From AC-38 sp033856025 (GTDB lineage Bacteria > Actinomycetota > Thermoleophilia > Solirubrobacterales > Solirubrobacteraceae): DNA of 64,000 nt. The notes beneath the pieces are model-generated. The model did not search any database, was not told the origin of the DNA, and worked only from the letters and a program-made list of their open reading frames with translations. The stretch lies in contig JAWVFQ010000030.1 of the NCBI GenBank assembly GCA_033856025.1, forward strand, positions 4,638 through 68,637. The letters run 5' to 3'. The position numbers and the translations under genes were made by a program. Position 1 is the first letter of the stretch. Every line of letters starts with the position of its first letter. This document shows positions 8,481 through 17,731 of the stretch, one piece after another.

Positions 8481-9556
8481 TCGATCCCGCCGTAGGCGAA
8501 CGTCGGGACGATCGGCCACTGCCGGCGCCATGACGCCAGCTCGCTGGAGGGGAAGACGTTGTGCCAGCGCGGGTCGCGCCGGTTGACGTCGGCCACGGCC
8601 TTCTCCTTGAGCATCGAGTCGTACTGGTCGACTGAGTCCTCCAGCGTGTTGGCGTTCATCACGACCTCGCGGCCGTAGAACTCCGCCCACTTGCGCACGC
8701 CGGGGATCTTCGACAGGTGGGGATGCCAGTTGTCGGCGGACACGCCGTTCTCGCTCGACACCCAGATCCCCTCCGGGGTGTTGACGCACAGCGAGTGGTT
8801 GCCGTCGGTGTGCCCGGGCGTCCAGAGCAGCGCGACCCCGGGACCGAGCTGCACGTCGCCGTCGACCAGGACGAGATTGTCGGTGCGCACGTCGTCCATC
8901 CCGCCGGGGACGTACCAGGCCCACTGCGTGGGGTGCACGGAGCGGAACGTGTCGACCTCGCGCGCCTGGAAGACGAACTTGGCGTTGGGAAAGTAGGGCT
9001 CGCGCGGCTCGCTCTCGTCGCCCACCGGCTGCGTCGTGCCCATCGTGATCCGCAGGTCCTGGACGTGCAGGTGGTCGAAGGAGACGAAGTCCACGTCGGC
9101 CGGAGTGAGGCCGAGGCCGGCCAGCGCCGCGTCGATCGTGTTGAACTCGGTCTCGCCGAAGCGGTGCGAGGCCCACTCGCCGAACTTCTCGATCAGCTGC
9201 TCGTAGAACGGAGCCTCGGCCGAGCCCTCGGGCACGGTGGGCTCCCAGACCAGCGTCTTCACGGCCCCCTCGAAGTCCTCGAACTGCAGGACCACCAGTC
9301 GGTTGACGATGTTCACGTAGGGGTTGAGCCCGCGCGCCGCGCCGTGGAAGGCGAAGCCCGCCGGATACGCCGCCGAGACGAGCGGGACGGTCCGGATCGC
9401 CCGCACCTGCCCCTCGTCCAGGAACCGCGCCCGGAACTCCGCCGCGGCGGCGCGGATCGCCGCCGGCCGGTCGCCGCGCGGCCACACCTCATGCGCCTCG
9501 CGAAACTCGCCTATCTCCCGCAGTCCCAGCTCGCCCGCCCGGTCCGTCGTGGCCAT
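8459..9556 (-). CDS. metallo-beta-lactamase fold hydrolase
   Basis: A 365-residue cytoplasmic MBL-fold protein. The metal segment FDHLHVQD, near residue 162, matches the HxHxxD pattern with the first His present and Val at the spacer. Further down are WTPGHTDGNHS and SSENGVSADNWHPH, the expected positions of later ligands. The long N-terminal part (about 1-150) is alpha-helical and not typical of small MBL hydrolases. The substrate is unknown. A TAGGCT box 7 nt before the ATG suggests a leaderless transcript, separate from the gene upstream. Confidence 0.82.
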   Translation of the reverse strand: MATTDRAGELGLREIGEFREAHEVWPRGDRPAAIRAAAAEFRARFLDEGQVRAIRTVPLVSAAYPAGFAFHGAARGLNPYVNIVNRLVVLQFEDFEGAVKTLVWEPTVPEGSAEAPFYEQLIEKFGEWASHRFGETEFNTIDAALAGLGLTPADVDFVSFDHLHVQDLRITMGTTQPVGDESEPREPYFPNAKFVFQAREVDTFRSVHPTQWAWYVPGGMDDVRTDNLVLVDGDVQLGPGVALLWTPGHTDGNHSLCVNTPEGIWVSSENGVSADNWHPHLSKIPGVRKWAEFYGREVVMNANTLEDSVDQYDSMLKEKAVADVNRRDPRWHNVFPSSELASWRRQWPIVPTFAYGGIDYGRIEK

Positions 9557-9563
9557 GGACGTG

Positions 9564-9569
9564 AGCCTA
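9564..9569 (-). promoter_or_regulatory. -10-like box TAGGCT for the MBL gene
   Basis: TAGGCT on the minus strand sits 7 nt before the ATG at 9556, within the 22-bp gap after the upstream membrane-protein gene. The spacing fits a leaderless promoter. Confidence 0.4.
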
Positions 9570-9578
9570 GCGAGCGGA

Positions 9579-10733
9579 TCAGGGCAGGGCCGAGACGGGC
9601 GCTGGCTCCGGGGCGGCCGCCGGCGCGTCGAGGACGTCCTCCGCCGTGTCCAGCTCGGAGACGATCGAGTCTATTTCCGACCGCTGCAGATCGGGCGCGG
9701 CCGCCTTGACCCTCCTGCGGGCCGAACGGACCGCCTTCTTGGCGCGAGGCCGGCCGACGGCCGGTCTCGGCGTGGTGCCCCGGACGAACACGCCCTGGAG
9801 TGAGCGGTACCCGTAGATCGCGAGGAGCGCCAGCGCGGCAAAGAGCAGCCCGGGCACGAGGTACTTCTCCGTGGTCCCGCCGCCCAGGTCGAGGTCGCGG
9901 GACACGAGGTAGACGACAATGAGCTGTCCACCGCCGCCGCCGAGCGCGATCGCCGAGGCCGCCAGCAGCCCGCCCGCGGTGAACTCCCCCTTGGCCCGCG
10001 TCTGGGAGGTGATGGCGACGATCCCCGCGGCTCCGATCAGCGCGGCGGAGATGGCGCCTGCGATCGTCACCACCGCGAGCGCGCCCGCGGCGGCGGCGCC
10101 CAGGACCTGCTTGAGCAGGTCCGACGAGCCGAGGACACCGGCCAGCAGGCCTCCCACGACGGTGACGTTGCTGGCCCAGCTGCCGCCGAAGCTCCACGAC
10201 GCGCCGACGTATGGCAGCGCCTGGTCCAGGCGCCGGTGCACATCGCCCTTCGGGTCCCAGGCCACGAAGGCGGCCAGGCTCACGGCGGCGCCCGCGCCGA
10301 GCGTCACCAGGAACCACCACAGCACGCCCCAGTCCGGCTTCGAGGGCACCGGCGCCTTCAGCGCGGCGACCACCGGAAGCGACGTTGCCGTGGCGCCGTT
10401 GCCCGCGGTCAGCGTCAGCGCGAGCTTCTTCGTCGCGAGGTCACACGCGGCCGGGACCGTGACCGTGAAGATCGTGTGCTGCGCCGCCGGGAGCCGGGCG
10501 CTGTGGTCCAGCTGCGGCGCGCAGCCGACCTTGGCGACCGCCGGCCTAGCCGTGACTGCGAGGGCGGCGTTCGACAAGTTGGTCAGCCCGACCGCGGTCG
10601 TCCAACCGCCGCCGTTCGCTTCGGCCAGCGCGACCTCACCGCTGTCGAGCGCCACCGGCGACGGCGTGGCCAACGCTGCCGGCGCCGTGAGGAGGGCGAG
10701 CACCAGGGCTATGAGGAGGGACCGAATTGCCAT
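9579..10733 (-). CDS. exported multi-pass membrane protein of unknown function
   Basis: A 384-residue protein with a signal peptide (MAIRSLLIAL to APAALA), a beta-rich extracytoplasmic domain of about 110 residues, then about five hydrophobic segments: near LWWFLVTLGAG, VVGGLLAGVL, ALAVVTIAGAISAALIG, QLIVVYLVS and LVPGLLFAALALLAIYG. A basic, Ala/Pro-rich cytoplasmic tail contains RAKKAVRSARRRVKAA. The ATG at 10733 is preferred because it begins directly at the signal peptide; an upstream in-frame ATG at 10757 would add eight residues. A TAGGTT box lies 11 nt before the chosen start. No known family is recognised. Confidence 0.72.
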   Translation of the reverse strand: MAIRSLLIALVLALLTAPAALATPSPVALDSGEVALAEANGGGWTTAVGLTNLSNAALAVTARPAVAKVGCAPQLDHSARLPAAQHTIFTVTVPAACDLATKKLALTLTAGNGATATSLPVVAALKAPVPSKPDWGVLWWFLVTLGAGAAVSLAAFVAWDPKGDVHRRLDQALPYVGASWSFGGSWASNVTVVGGLLAGVLGSSDLLKQVLGAAAAGALAVVTIAGAISAALIGAAGIVAITSQTRAKGEFTAGGLLAASAIALGGGGGQLIVVYLVSRDLDLGGGTTEKYLVPGLLFAALALLAIYGYRSLQGVFVRGTTPRPAVGRPRAKKAVRSARRRVKAAAPDLQRSEIDSIVSELDTAEDVLDAPAAAPEPAPVSALP

Positions 10734-10797
10734 CTTCCGGTCCGAACCTACGCCCATCGAGCGCCTTTGCGCAGAAAAGTTTGAGCGGCTTGGCGCG

Positions 10798-11811
10798 CTA
10801 CGGCTTGGCCGGGGCGGCCCACTGGGCCTCGGCGAGGTCGCCGAGGGGCATGCCCTCGGGCGTGGGGACCTCGGGGGTGTCGCGCAGGTACCACTCGGCG
10901 TCCAGCGCGGCCTGGCAGCCCATCGCGGCGGCGGTGACCGCCTGGCGGTAGGTGTGGTCGACCACGTCGCCCGCGGCGAACACGCCCGGGCGGTTGGTGC
11001 GGGTGGAGCGGCCCTCGGTGACGATGTAGCCGTTCTCGTCGACGTCGACCTGACTCTGGACGAGCTCGGACTGCGGCTCGTGGCCGATGGCGATGAACGT
11101 CCCGACGTTCTCGAGCTCGCGCTCCTCCCCGGTGTCGGTCTGGCGCAGGCGCGCGGTCGGGAGCTTCTGCCCCTCGCGGGGCTCGAACCCCTCGACGACG
11201 TAGGGCGTGAGGAACTCGATGTTGTCCGCGTCGCGGGCGCGCTCGAGCATGATCTTCGAGGCGCGGAACTCGGGCCGGCGGTGCACGATCGAGACCCTGT
11301 CGGCGAACTTGGCCAGGAAGGTGGCCTCCTCCATCGCCGAGTCGCCGCCGCCCACGATCACGGTCTGCGCGCCCTTGTAGAAGGCGGCGTCGCAGGTGGC
11401 GCAGTAGGAGACGCCGCGGCCGCCGAGCTCCTCCTCGCCGGGGACGCCCAGCTTCTTGTGCTCGGCGCCCATCGCCAGGACCACGGACCGGGCGCGGTGC
11501 TCGGTCTCGCCCACCCACACGCGGTGCACTCCGCCGGGCTCGCTCGCCAGCTCCACCTTGGTGGCCTGGTCGGTCACGAACCGGGTGCCGAAGCGCTCGG
11601 CCTGGTTGCGGAAGTCCTGCATCATCTCCGGGCCCATGACTCCCTCGGGATAGCCGGGGTAGTTCTCGACGTCGGTCGTCTGCTGCAGCAGGCCGCCCCA
11701 TGCCCAGCCCTCGATGACCAGCGGGTTGAGGTTCGCGCGCGACGTGTAGAGCGCCGCCGTGTAGCCGGCGGGGCCGCTTCCGACGATGATGACGTTCTCG
11801 ATCTCGCTCAT
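10798..11811 (-). CDS. trxB: thioredoxin-disulfide reductase
   Basis: A 337-residue FAD/NADPH flavoenzyme that reduces thioredoxin. It has the N-terminal FAD motif GSGPAGYTAA, the redox-active CATC near residue 134, the NADPH motif GGGDSAMEE, the HRRPEFRAS segment that binds the NADPH phosphate, and the C-terminal FAAGDVVDHTYRQAVTAAAMG. The C-terminal tail is about 20 residues longer than in typical bacterial TrxB. The ATG overlaps the stop of the upstream YbhN-like gene as ATGA, so it is the third cistron of a PAP2-YbhN-TrxB operon. No thioredoxin gene is in the window. Confidence 0.96.
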   Translation of the reverse strand: MSEIENVIIVGSGPAGYTAALYTSRANLNPLVIEGWAWGGLLQQTTDVENYPGYPEGVMGPEMMQDFRNQAERFGTRFVTDQATKVELASEPGGVHRVWVGETEHRARSVVLAMGAEHKKLGVPGEEELGGRGVSYCATCDAAFYKGAQTVIVGGGDSAMEEATFLAKFADRVSIVHRRPEFRASKIMLERARDADNIEFLTPYVVEGFEPREGQKLPTARLRQTDTGEERELENVGTFIAIGHEPQSELVQSQVDVDENGYIVTEGRSTRTNRPGVFAAGDVVDHTYRQAVTAAAMGCQAALDAEWYLRDTPEVPTPEGMPLGDLAEAQWAAPAKP

Positions 11812-12947
11812 ACTTCACTTTGTATAGTAGCGCGCTCCTCCCGCCACCGGGCGACGGTGCGACGGAGCGCAAGATAGGCCAGGGCCCCCGGGAACGTCGG
11901 CAGCCAGAAGGCGAACGCGCGGTAGGACAGGACGGCGACCAGCGCGTAGCTCTTGTCGACGTCGAACAGGATGAAGGCGCCGATCATCCCGCCGTCCACC
12001 CCGCCGATGCCGCCGGGGAGCGGGAGCAGGTTGCCGAGCATCCCCACGAAGTAGGCCATGACGATCACCGCGAAGTACGGCGGGTTGTCGCCGAAGGCGT
12101 GAAAGGCCGCCCACAGGACGCAGATGTCGAAGCCCCACCACATGAACGCCCCCAGGACGCCCACCCGGCGCTCGCGGACCAGCATGATCGCGGTGCGCAC
12201 GCCGGTCGCGACGGAGGCCGGCGCCGTGGCCAGGCGCTGGGCCAGGCGAACCAGCCGCATCCGCCGGTGGCCGGTGCCCCAGCGCGCGACGACGCGCTCG
12301 AAGTCCGAGGGCAACAGCGAGATCGCCAGCAGGACCACCACGGCGAACGCCGCCAACCCGGCCGGGACGATCGTCACCGCGACCGGGTCGGGGCCGTTGA
12401 ACACCCCGAAGTGCAGGCCCAGGCCGAACACGATCAGCGCCAGCATGTAGACGGCGTAGAGCAGGACGAGGAACGCCACCATCCGGCAGGCCACCGTGCG
12501 GCGCTCCATCCCCGAGCGCCGCAGCGCCCAGGCCGTCAGCGCGATGCCGCCCGCGCCCGCCGCGTTGAGCAGCCGGGTCGCCGCCAGCGCGGCCATCGTG
12601 ATCTGGAAGCTCTCGGACCAGTCGATCCTGGAGTCCCCGCGCACGAACACCGTGCGGAACAGCAGGACGTAGCCGCCCCACGCGCACGCCTCCAGCACGA
12701 TGGCCACGGCCAGCCACACCGGGTCCCCGTGCTTGATGCGCCTCCACGTGTTGTCCAGCCCGGCGAGCTGGGGCAGGAAGAAGTACAGGAACCCCACCGC
12801 GAGGATGACGAACAGTCCGAACAAGAGCCACGTGCGGCGCGACAGGCGCGCCGCCGGCATGGCCTCGTCGAGGTCCTCCTGCGTCGCGACGTTGGCCTCG
12901 GTCACGGGCGCGGTGGACTCGTCGTGCGTGATGGCCTGGTCGCTCAT
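11808..12947 (-). CDS. YbhN-like / LPG-synthase transmembrane-domain protein
   Basis: A 379-residue integral membrane protein of the UPF0104/LPG_synthase_TM family. About eight hydrophobic segments follow an acidic N-terminus of about 38 residues. The family signature near the C-terminus reads NLLPLPGGIGGVDGGMIGAF. Relatives act as lipid flippases or as the membrane half of lysylphosphatidylglycerol synthases; the aminoacyl transferase domain is absent here, so a flippase-like role is more likely. It begins 3 bp after the PAP2-family gene and overlaps trxB by ATGA. Confidence 0.86.
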   Translation of the reverse strand: MSDQAITHDESTAPVTEANVATQEDLDEAMPAARLSRRTWLLFGLFVILAVGFLYFFLPQLAGLDNTWRRIKHGDPVWLAVAIVLEACAWGGYVLLFRTVFVRGDSRIDWSESFQITMAALAATRLLNAAGAGGIALTAWALRRSGMERRTVACRMVAFLVLLYAVYMLALIVFGLGLHFGVFNGPDPVAVTIVPAGLAAFAVVVLLAISLLPSDFERVVARWGTGHRRMRLVRLAQRLATAPASVATGVRTAIMLVRERRVGVLGAFMWWGFDICVLWAAFHAFGDNPPYFAVIVMAYFVGMLGNLLPLPGGIGGVDGGMIGAFILFDVDKSYALVAVLSYRAFAFWLPTFPGALAYLALRRTVARWREERATIQSEV

Positions 12948-12950
12948 CGT

Positions 12951-13880
12951 CTAGGCCGCCTGGGCTCGGGACTCGAGGCGCTGGACGGTGCGCGAGAACG
13001 CGGAGAACGCCGGGGCGGCGTGCGGCGCGGCGCGGCGCACGGACTCCGTGAGGGCGAGGCCCGCGATGAGGTCGATGAGGTAGTGCTCGCCCAGGTAGAC
13101 CAGCGCCAGTCCCAGGGTGGCGGCGTACGTCCACCCCACCGCGCCCGCGACCGGTCCCGTGTCCGACAGCACGTGGGCGGCCATCACGGATGTGGCGAAG
13201 TGCAGCGACGGCATGGCGGCGAGAGGGTTCCCCGCCAGAAAACTGTAGAGGGGGGCCCAACCTCGCTTCCAGAACTGCTCGCCGTACTCGATCATCATGC
13301 GCCGCACGGCGGGGAAGCGCCCGTTGCCCAGGCGACCCTCCTGCGCGGCGAACCACGGCGGAGCGGTGGGCAGCGCCCAGTAGACGATGCTCCCGAGGTC
13401 GAAGACCGCGTAGGTCTGCGCGGCGGCACGCGGGAACTGGTCGCGGTGGAAGGCCAGGACGTAGGCGATCGAGCTGTGGGGGACCAGGAACCAGATCCAG
13501 TGCGCCCACACGAGCGGCTTCTCGTGCGCGCGGATGTGGTCGGGCCGGGCGAACACGTGCTGCAGGCGCTGGGTCGGCGTCGCGCCGAGGCCCAGCACTC
13601 GGTCGATGCGTCCCGGGTAGTCGATGCGCACGCGGCGCCGCAGCGCCTCGGCATCGTCGTTGGGCATCTCGTACGCCGCTATGTAGGCCCACATCTGCAG
13701 GACGCACGTGCCCACGTCGCGGCGCCACGAGCGCGGCACGGCGATGGACAGCCCGACGGGCGCGGCCGCCGCGGTGGCGAGCACGACCGGCGCCCGCAGG
13801 TTCAGCCGGCGGCGCACGAGCGGCGCGGCCACGCCGGCCGCGACCGCGACCCACGCCGCTGTCCGCAGTGCCCTCGCCAC
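12951..13880 (-). CDS. PAP2 superfamily membrane phosphatase / phosphotransferase
   Basis: A 309-residue membrane protein of the PAP2 superfamily, resembling the inositolphosphotransferase-like (Aur1/Ipt1) branch. The phosphatase signature is split into AAMPSLHFAT near residue 220 and YLGEHYLIDLIAG near residue 265, supplying the catalytic histidines. The GTG at 13880 is chosen because the frame upstream lies inside the divergent epimerase gene, and a TATAGT box sits 6 nt before it. It leads a three-gene operon with the YbhN-like protein and thioredoxin reductase; lipid headgroup or polyprenyl-phosphate chemistry fits both membrane partners. Confidence 0.85.
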   Translation of the reverse strand: MARALRTAAWVAVAAGVAAPLVRRRLNLRAPVVLATAAAAPVGLSIAVPRSWRRDVGTCVLQMWAYIAAYEMPNDDAEALRRRVRIDYPGRIDRVLGLGATPTQRLQHVFARPDHIRAHEKPLVWAHWIWFLVPHSSIAYVLAFHRDQFPRAAAQTYAVFDLGSIVYWALPTAPPWFAAQEGRLGNGRFPAVRRMMIEYGEQFWKRGWAPLYSFLAGNPLAAMPSLHFATSVMAAHVLSDTGPVAGAVGWTYAATLGLALVYLGEHYLIDLIAGLALTESVRRAAPHAAPAFSAFSRTVQRLESRAQAA

Positions 13881-13929
13881 GCGCGCACTATAGGCAGAGC
13901 GCCGGTCCCCGCCTCGTATGGTTCGGGAC
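13881..13929. promoter_or_regulatory. divergent leaderless promoters (PAP2 / epimerase)
   Basis: TATAGT (13887-13892, minus) lies 6 nt before the PAP2 GTG. TATGGT (13917-13922, plus) lies 7 nt before the epimerase ATG at 13930. Neither gene has room for a ribosome binding site, which supports leaderless transcription in both directions. Confidence 0.5.
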
Positions 13930-14883
13930 ATGGACCGGGTCGCCGTCACCGGGGCGGGAGGCTTCATCGGGGCCGCGGTCTGCCGGCGGCTGGCGGCGGA
14001 CGGCGCGGAGGTGCTCGGGCTCGACCTTCCGGCGGCCGCGGAGAGGGTCCAGGCGGCGGGCGCTCGGTTCCTCGCGTGCGACGTCACCGACGCGGCGGCG
14101 GTGGCCGGGGCGCTGGCCGGCGTCCCGCGCGTCGTGCACACCGCGGCGATCGTGTCCGACTGGGGTCCGCAGGCCGACTTCGTGCGCGTGAACGTGGACG
14201 GGACGCGCCATGTGCTGGAGGCGGCGCGCGACGCCGAGCGGGTGGTGCACGTGTCGTCGGTGGCGATCTGGGGGCACGCGTTCGATACCGACGTGGACGA
14301 GGACGAGCCGCCGCGGCCGTCGGGCGATCCCTACGTGGACACAAAGGGCGCGTCGGACGCTCTGGCCCGCGCCGCCGGCGCCGCGGTGGTGCGCCCGGGC
14401 GACGTGTACGGGCCCGGCTCGGTCCCCTGGGCGATCCGCCCGCTCCAGGCGCTGCGCGCGGGGCGCTTCGCCGTGCCGCGCCGCGGGCTGATGACGCCGG
14501 TGTACGTGGACGACCTGGTCGAGCTGATCGTCCTGGCGCTGACCCGTCCCGAGGCCGCCGGGCGCACGTTCGTGGGCTGGGAGGGGCCGCCGGTCCCCGT
14601 GCGCGACTTCTTCGACCGCTACGCCCGGATGTCGGGACGCCGGCGCACGCCCGCGCTGCCCGCCCGGCTCCTGCACGCGGCGGCCGCGGCCGACGAGGCG
14701 CTCGCGCGGCGGCTCGGCCGCGCGCCCACGGCGACCCGCTGGGCCATCTCCTACCTGTCGCGCCGCGCCGCCTACCGGGCGTCGCGGGCGCAGGACCTGC
14801 TCGGCTGGCACCCGCGCGTGGACCTCGACGAGGGCATGCGCCGCACGGAGGCCTGGGCGCGGGCCGAGGGCCTGCTTGACTAG
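13930..14883 (+). CDS. NAD-dependent epimerase/dehydratase (extended SDR)
   Basis: A 317-residue extended short-chain dehydrogenase. The NAD motif GAGGFIG opens the protein, and the catalytic Tyr and Lys are in YVDTK near residue 137. The substrate half contains the VRPGDVYGPGS and YVDDLVEL blocks typical of nucleotide-sugar epimerases and 3-beta-hydroxysteroid-like dehydrogenases. The substrate is not determinable. An alternative GTG at 13918 exists but would overlap the -10 box. The gene is separated from the VOC gene by 4 bp. Confidence 0.87.
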   Translation: MDRVAVTGAGGFIGAAVCRRLAADGAEVLGLDLPAAAERVQAAGARFLACDVTDAAAVAGALAGVPRVVHTAAIVSDWGPQADFVRVNVDGTRHVLEAARDAERVVHVSSVAIWGHAFDTDVDEDEPPRPSGDPYVDTKGASDALARAAGAAVVRPGDVYGPGSVPWAIRPLQALRAGRFAVPRRGLMTPVYVDDLVELIVLALTRPEAAGRTFVGWEGPPVPVRDFFDRYARMSGRRRTPALPARLLHAAAAADEALARRLGRAPTATRWAISYLSRRAAYRASRAQDLLGWHPRVDLDEGMRRTEAWARAEGLLD

Positions 14884-14887
14884 AAGC

Positions 14888-15736
14888 ATGGCCGATCCCG
14901 CCGTCCGCATGTCCCGGGTGCAGCTGCGCGTCGAGGACGTCCCGCGCGCGGCCGGCTGGTACGAGCGGGTGGTCGGGCTGGAGCCGCGCGACGTGTCGGA
15001 CGAGGCCGGCGAGCTCGTCTCCCCGGGCCGCGGCGAGGTGCTGGTGGCCCTTCGCCGCTCCTCCGCCCCGGGGCCGTCGCCGCGCCAGGCCGCCGGCCTG
15101 TTCCACACCGCGTTCCTCTATCCGCGGCGCCCCCAGCTGGGCGCGGCGCTGCGCCGGGTGGCCGAGTCGCGCGAGCCGCTGTCCGGCGCGTCGGACCACC
15201 TGGCCTCCGAGGCGCTCTACCTGGACGACCCCGACGCGCTGGGCATCGAGCTCTACGCCGACCGGCCGCGGGAGACCTGGCCCCGGGACGAGTCGGGGCG
15301 CTATGTCCTGGACACGCTGCCGCTGGACCTGCAGGACCTCGTGTCCGCGGGCGAGCCCGAGGGCGGCGAGTCCGACGACGTGGAGGTGGGCCACGTGCAT
15401 CTCAAGGTGGCCGACCTCGACGCGTCCGTGCGCTTCTGGCGGGGCGTCGGGATGGACCTGTCCGCGACGCTCCCGCGCGCGGGCTTCCTGTCCACCGGCG
15501 GCTACCACCACCACATCGGCGTCAACACCTGGTTCTCCGAGGGACGGCCGCTGGAGCCGGCGGACGGGCCGGGGCTGGACGCGGTCGTCGCCGCCGTGGC
15601 GGGCGACCCCGGTCTGGAGGAGGCGCGGGCCCGGCTGGAGGCGGCCGGCGCGGTCGTCGAGAGCGCCAACGGATCCCTGGTCACGCGCACCCCCGACGGC
15701 GTGCGCGTGGTGCTCGAGCCCGACGCGCGGGCCTAG
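14888..15736 (+). CDS. two-domain VOC-family protein (CatE-like)
   Basis: A 282-residue protein made of two vicinal-oxygen-chelate modules, about 8-120 and 155-280, arranged as in CatE-type extradiol dioxygenases and related glyoxalase-fold enzymes. Probable metal ligands are the His in VGHVHLKV, the His of the YHHHIGVN segment and the Glu of VVLEPD near the C-terminus; the LFHTAFLYP block of the first domain is also conserved in this type. The ATG at 14888 is preferred over a TTG 12 nt upstream. Ring cleavage is possible but not proven. Confidence 0.8.
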   Translation: MADPAVRMSRVQLRVEDVPRAAGWYERVVGLEPRDVSDEAGELVSPGRGEVLVALRRSSAPGPSPRQAAGLFHTAFLYPRRPQLGAALRRVAESREPLSGASDHLASEALYLDDPDALGIELYADRPRETWPRDESGRYVLDTLPLDLQDLVSAGEPEGGESDDVEVGHVHLKVADLDASVRFWRGVGMDLSATLPRAGFLSTGGYHHHIGVNTWFSEGRPLEPADGPGLDAVVAAVAGDPGLEEARARLEAAGAVVESANGSLVTRTPDGVRVVLEPDARA

Positions 15737-15753
15737 CCGCGCGCGGCCTCGCC

Positions 15754-15759
15754 TAGGCT
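15754..15759 (+). promoter_or_regulatory. -10-like box TAGGCT for asparagine synthetase
   Basis: TAGGCT lies 9 nt before the ATG at 15769, in the 32-bp gap after the VOC gene. The spacing is compatible with a leaderless start. Confidence 0.35.
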
Positions 15760-15768
15760 GCCTCGCCG

Positions 15769-17688
15769 ATGTGCGGCATCGCCGGATGTGTCTGCCCGCC
15801 CGGGTCCGAGCCGGACCGCTCGGCCCTGGAGCGGATGTCCGCCGCGCTGGCCCACCGGGGCCCCGACGACGCGGGAGTCGAGGTCGTGGGCAACGCCGGG
15901 CTGGTCCACCGGCGCCTGTCGATCGTCGACCCCTCGCCCGCCGGCCACGGCCCGATGGCGCTGGACGGGGGGCGCTGGTGGCTGACCTACAACGGCGAGG
16001 TGTTCAACCACCTCGAGCTGCGCGCGCGGCTGGGGGACCGCGACTGGCGGGGCGGCACGGACACCGAGACGCTGCTGCACGCGCTGGACGCCTGGGGCGA
16101 GGAGGCGATCGCGCGCTGCAACGGCCTCTACGCCTTCGCCGCGCTGGACCGCGAGCGCGGGCGCCTGCTCCTGGTCCGCGACCGCTTCGGCGTCAAGCCG
16201 CTCTACGTCGCGCGCCACGCGGGCGCGCTGTGGTTCGCGTCGGAGATCGGCGCGCTGGTCGCGGCGGGCGTTCCTCGGGTCGCGCGGCCCGAGGTGGTGC
16301 GCCACGCCGTCGCCTACGGCTGGGCGGGCGGGACGCCGACCCCGCTGGAGGGCATCGACGCGGTGGCCCCCGGGACGCTGCTCGACGTCGACCTGACGAC
16401 GCTGGAGGCCCGCGAGCGCCGCTGGTACGACCCGGCGGGCGCCGTGGACCCCGAGCGCGCCGAGGCGTTGTCGCGGCTGCCGCGCGCCGAGCTCGCCGCG
16501 GCCGTCGAGGCCGAGCTGCGCGCCTCCGTCCGCCGCCGGCTGATGGCCGACGTCCCCGTGGGGACGATGTGCTCGGGCGGGCTCGACTCCTCGCTGATCA
16601 CGGCGTTCGCCCGCGACGCGCACCCGCGGATCGTGGCCTACAACGCCTCGGTGGCCGACCAGCCGGGCGCGGACGAGGGGCCGTGGGCGCGGCTGGTGGC
16701 GCGCGAGCTGGGCGTGGAGCTGCGCACCGCGCGGCTGGACGCGGACTCGTGGCGCGCCGGCCTCGTGCCCGCCGTGGTCCACAACGAGCTGCCGCTCATG
16801 CACGAGAGCTCGGTGCCGATGGCGATGATCGCCGCCCTGGCCCGCGCGGACGGGGTCAAGGTCCTGCTGTCCGGCGAGGGCGCGGACGAGCTGTTCGCCG
16901 GCTACGACTTCCTGCACGCGGGCGAGTACGCGGCGCTGCTGCCGCCGGCGCTCCGCACGCGCCAGCGGGCGGAGGTGCTCCGGGCGCGCCTGGCCGCCCT
17001 GGCGCGCCGAAGGGGCCGCGGGTTGGGGCAGGCCCTCGGCCGGCGGTTCGCCGACGGGCCATTCGCAGCCGGACGCTTCGGCCGCCGGGCGACCGGCGAC
17101 GGAACCGGCGGCTCCGCGTCCGTCCTGCTCCCCGCCTGGGCGCCCGGCGCAGCGGCGCACGCCGAGGCGGTGCGCGCGCGGGCCGCCGCGGCCTACGCCC
17201 ACCATCCCGGGCCGCGCGGCGCGCTGGAGGCGGCGCTGCTCGGCGACCTCTCCACGTACCTCCCCCACCTCCTCAACCGCCAGGACAAGAACACGATGCA
17301 GGCGTCGATCGAGACCCGGGTCCCCTTCCTGGACCCCGCGGTCGTCGCGCTGGCGCTGAATCTTCCGATCGAGGCCCGCACGCGCCCGCTGCGCAAGGGA
17401 GTGCTGCGCGACCTCGGCGCGGCCCACCTCCCGCCGCGCGTGGCGCGCCGCGCCAAGGTCGGCTTCGGCTTCGACGTGCGCCGCTACCTCGACGGCGCCG
17501 CGCGGCCGGCGTTCCTGCGCGACGGCGCGCTGCGCAACGTGTTCGAGCTCCCGCGCGACGCCTGGGCCGGCGTCGTCGCCCACGCCTCCCCGGCCCACGC
17601 CCTGCGCCTGTGGTCCGGCGAGGCCTGGTGGCGGCTGTTCGTGGACGGCGCCGCACCGGACGCCGTCGAGCGCGACCTCTGGCGCTAG
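15769..17688 (+). CDS. asnB: asparagine synthase (glutamine-hydrolysing)
   Basis: A 639-residue class II glutamine amidotransferase. The N-terminal nucleophile is Cys2 (MCGIAG), with RRLSIVD and the YNGEVFNH block completing the glutaminase domain (about 1-210). The synthetase domain carries the ATP pyrophosphatase loop SGGLDSS near residue 270, then LLSGEGADELFAGY and the ETRVPFLD block. It makes asparagine from aspartate, ATP and glutamine; related proteins amidate other substrates such as cell-wall or secondary-metabolite precursors. It converges on the enoyl-CoA hydratase gene. Confidence 0.92.
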   Translation: MCGIAGCVCPPGSEPDRSALERMSAALAHRGPDDAGVEVVGNAGLVHRRLSIVDPSPAGHGPMALDGGRWWLTYNGEVFNHLELRARLGDRDWRGGTDTETLLHALDAWGEEAIARCNGLYAFAALDRERGRLLLVRDRFGVKPLYVARHAGALWFASEIGALVAAGVPRVARPEVVRHAVAYGWAGGTPTPLEGIDAVAPGTLLDVDLTTLEARERRWYDPAGAVDPERAEALSRLPRAELAAAVEAELRASVRRRLMADVPVGTMCSGGLDSSLITAFARDAHPRIVAYNASVADQPGADEGPWARLVARELGVELRTARLDADSWRAGLVPAVVHNELPLMHESSVPMAMIAALARADGVKVLLSGEGADELFAGYDFLHAGEYAALLPPALRTRQRAEVLRARLAALARRRGRGLGQALGRRFADGPFAAGRFGRRATGDGTGGSASVLLPAWAPGAAAHAEAVRARAAAAYAHHPGPRGALEAALLGDLSTYLPHLLNRQDKNTMQASIETRVPFLDPAVVALALNLPIEARTRPLRKGVLRDLGAAHLPPRVARRAKVGFGFDVRRYLDGAARPAFLRDGALRNVFELPRDAWAGVVAHASPAHALRLWSGEAWWRLFVDGAAPDAVERDLWR

Positions 17689-17693
17689 CGGTT

Positions 17694-17705
17694 GCGGTTG
17701 ACCGC
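17694..17705. terminator. small hairpin between convergent genes
   Basis: GCGGT-TG-ACCGC is a perfect 5-bp inverted repeat 5 nt after the asnB stop, in the 43-bp gap before the convergent hydratase gene. There is no T-run, so it is only a weak terminator candidate. Confidence 0.3.
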
Positions 17706-17731
17706 GCTATAGGCGGCTAACCACACCCGCT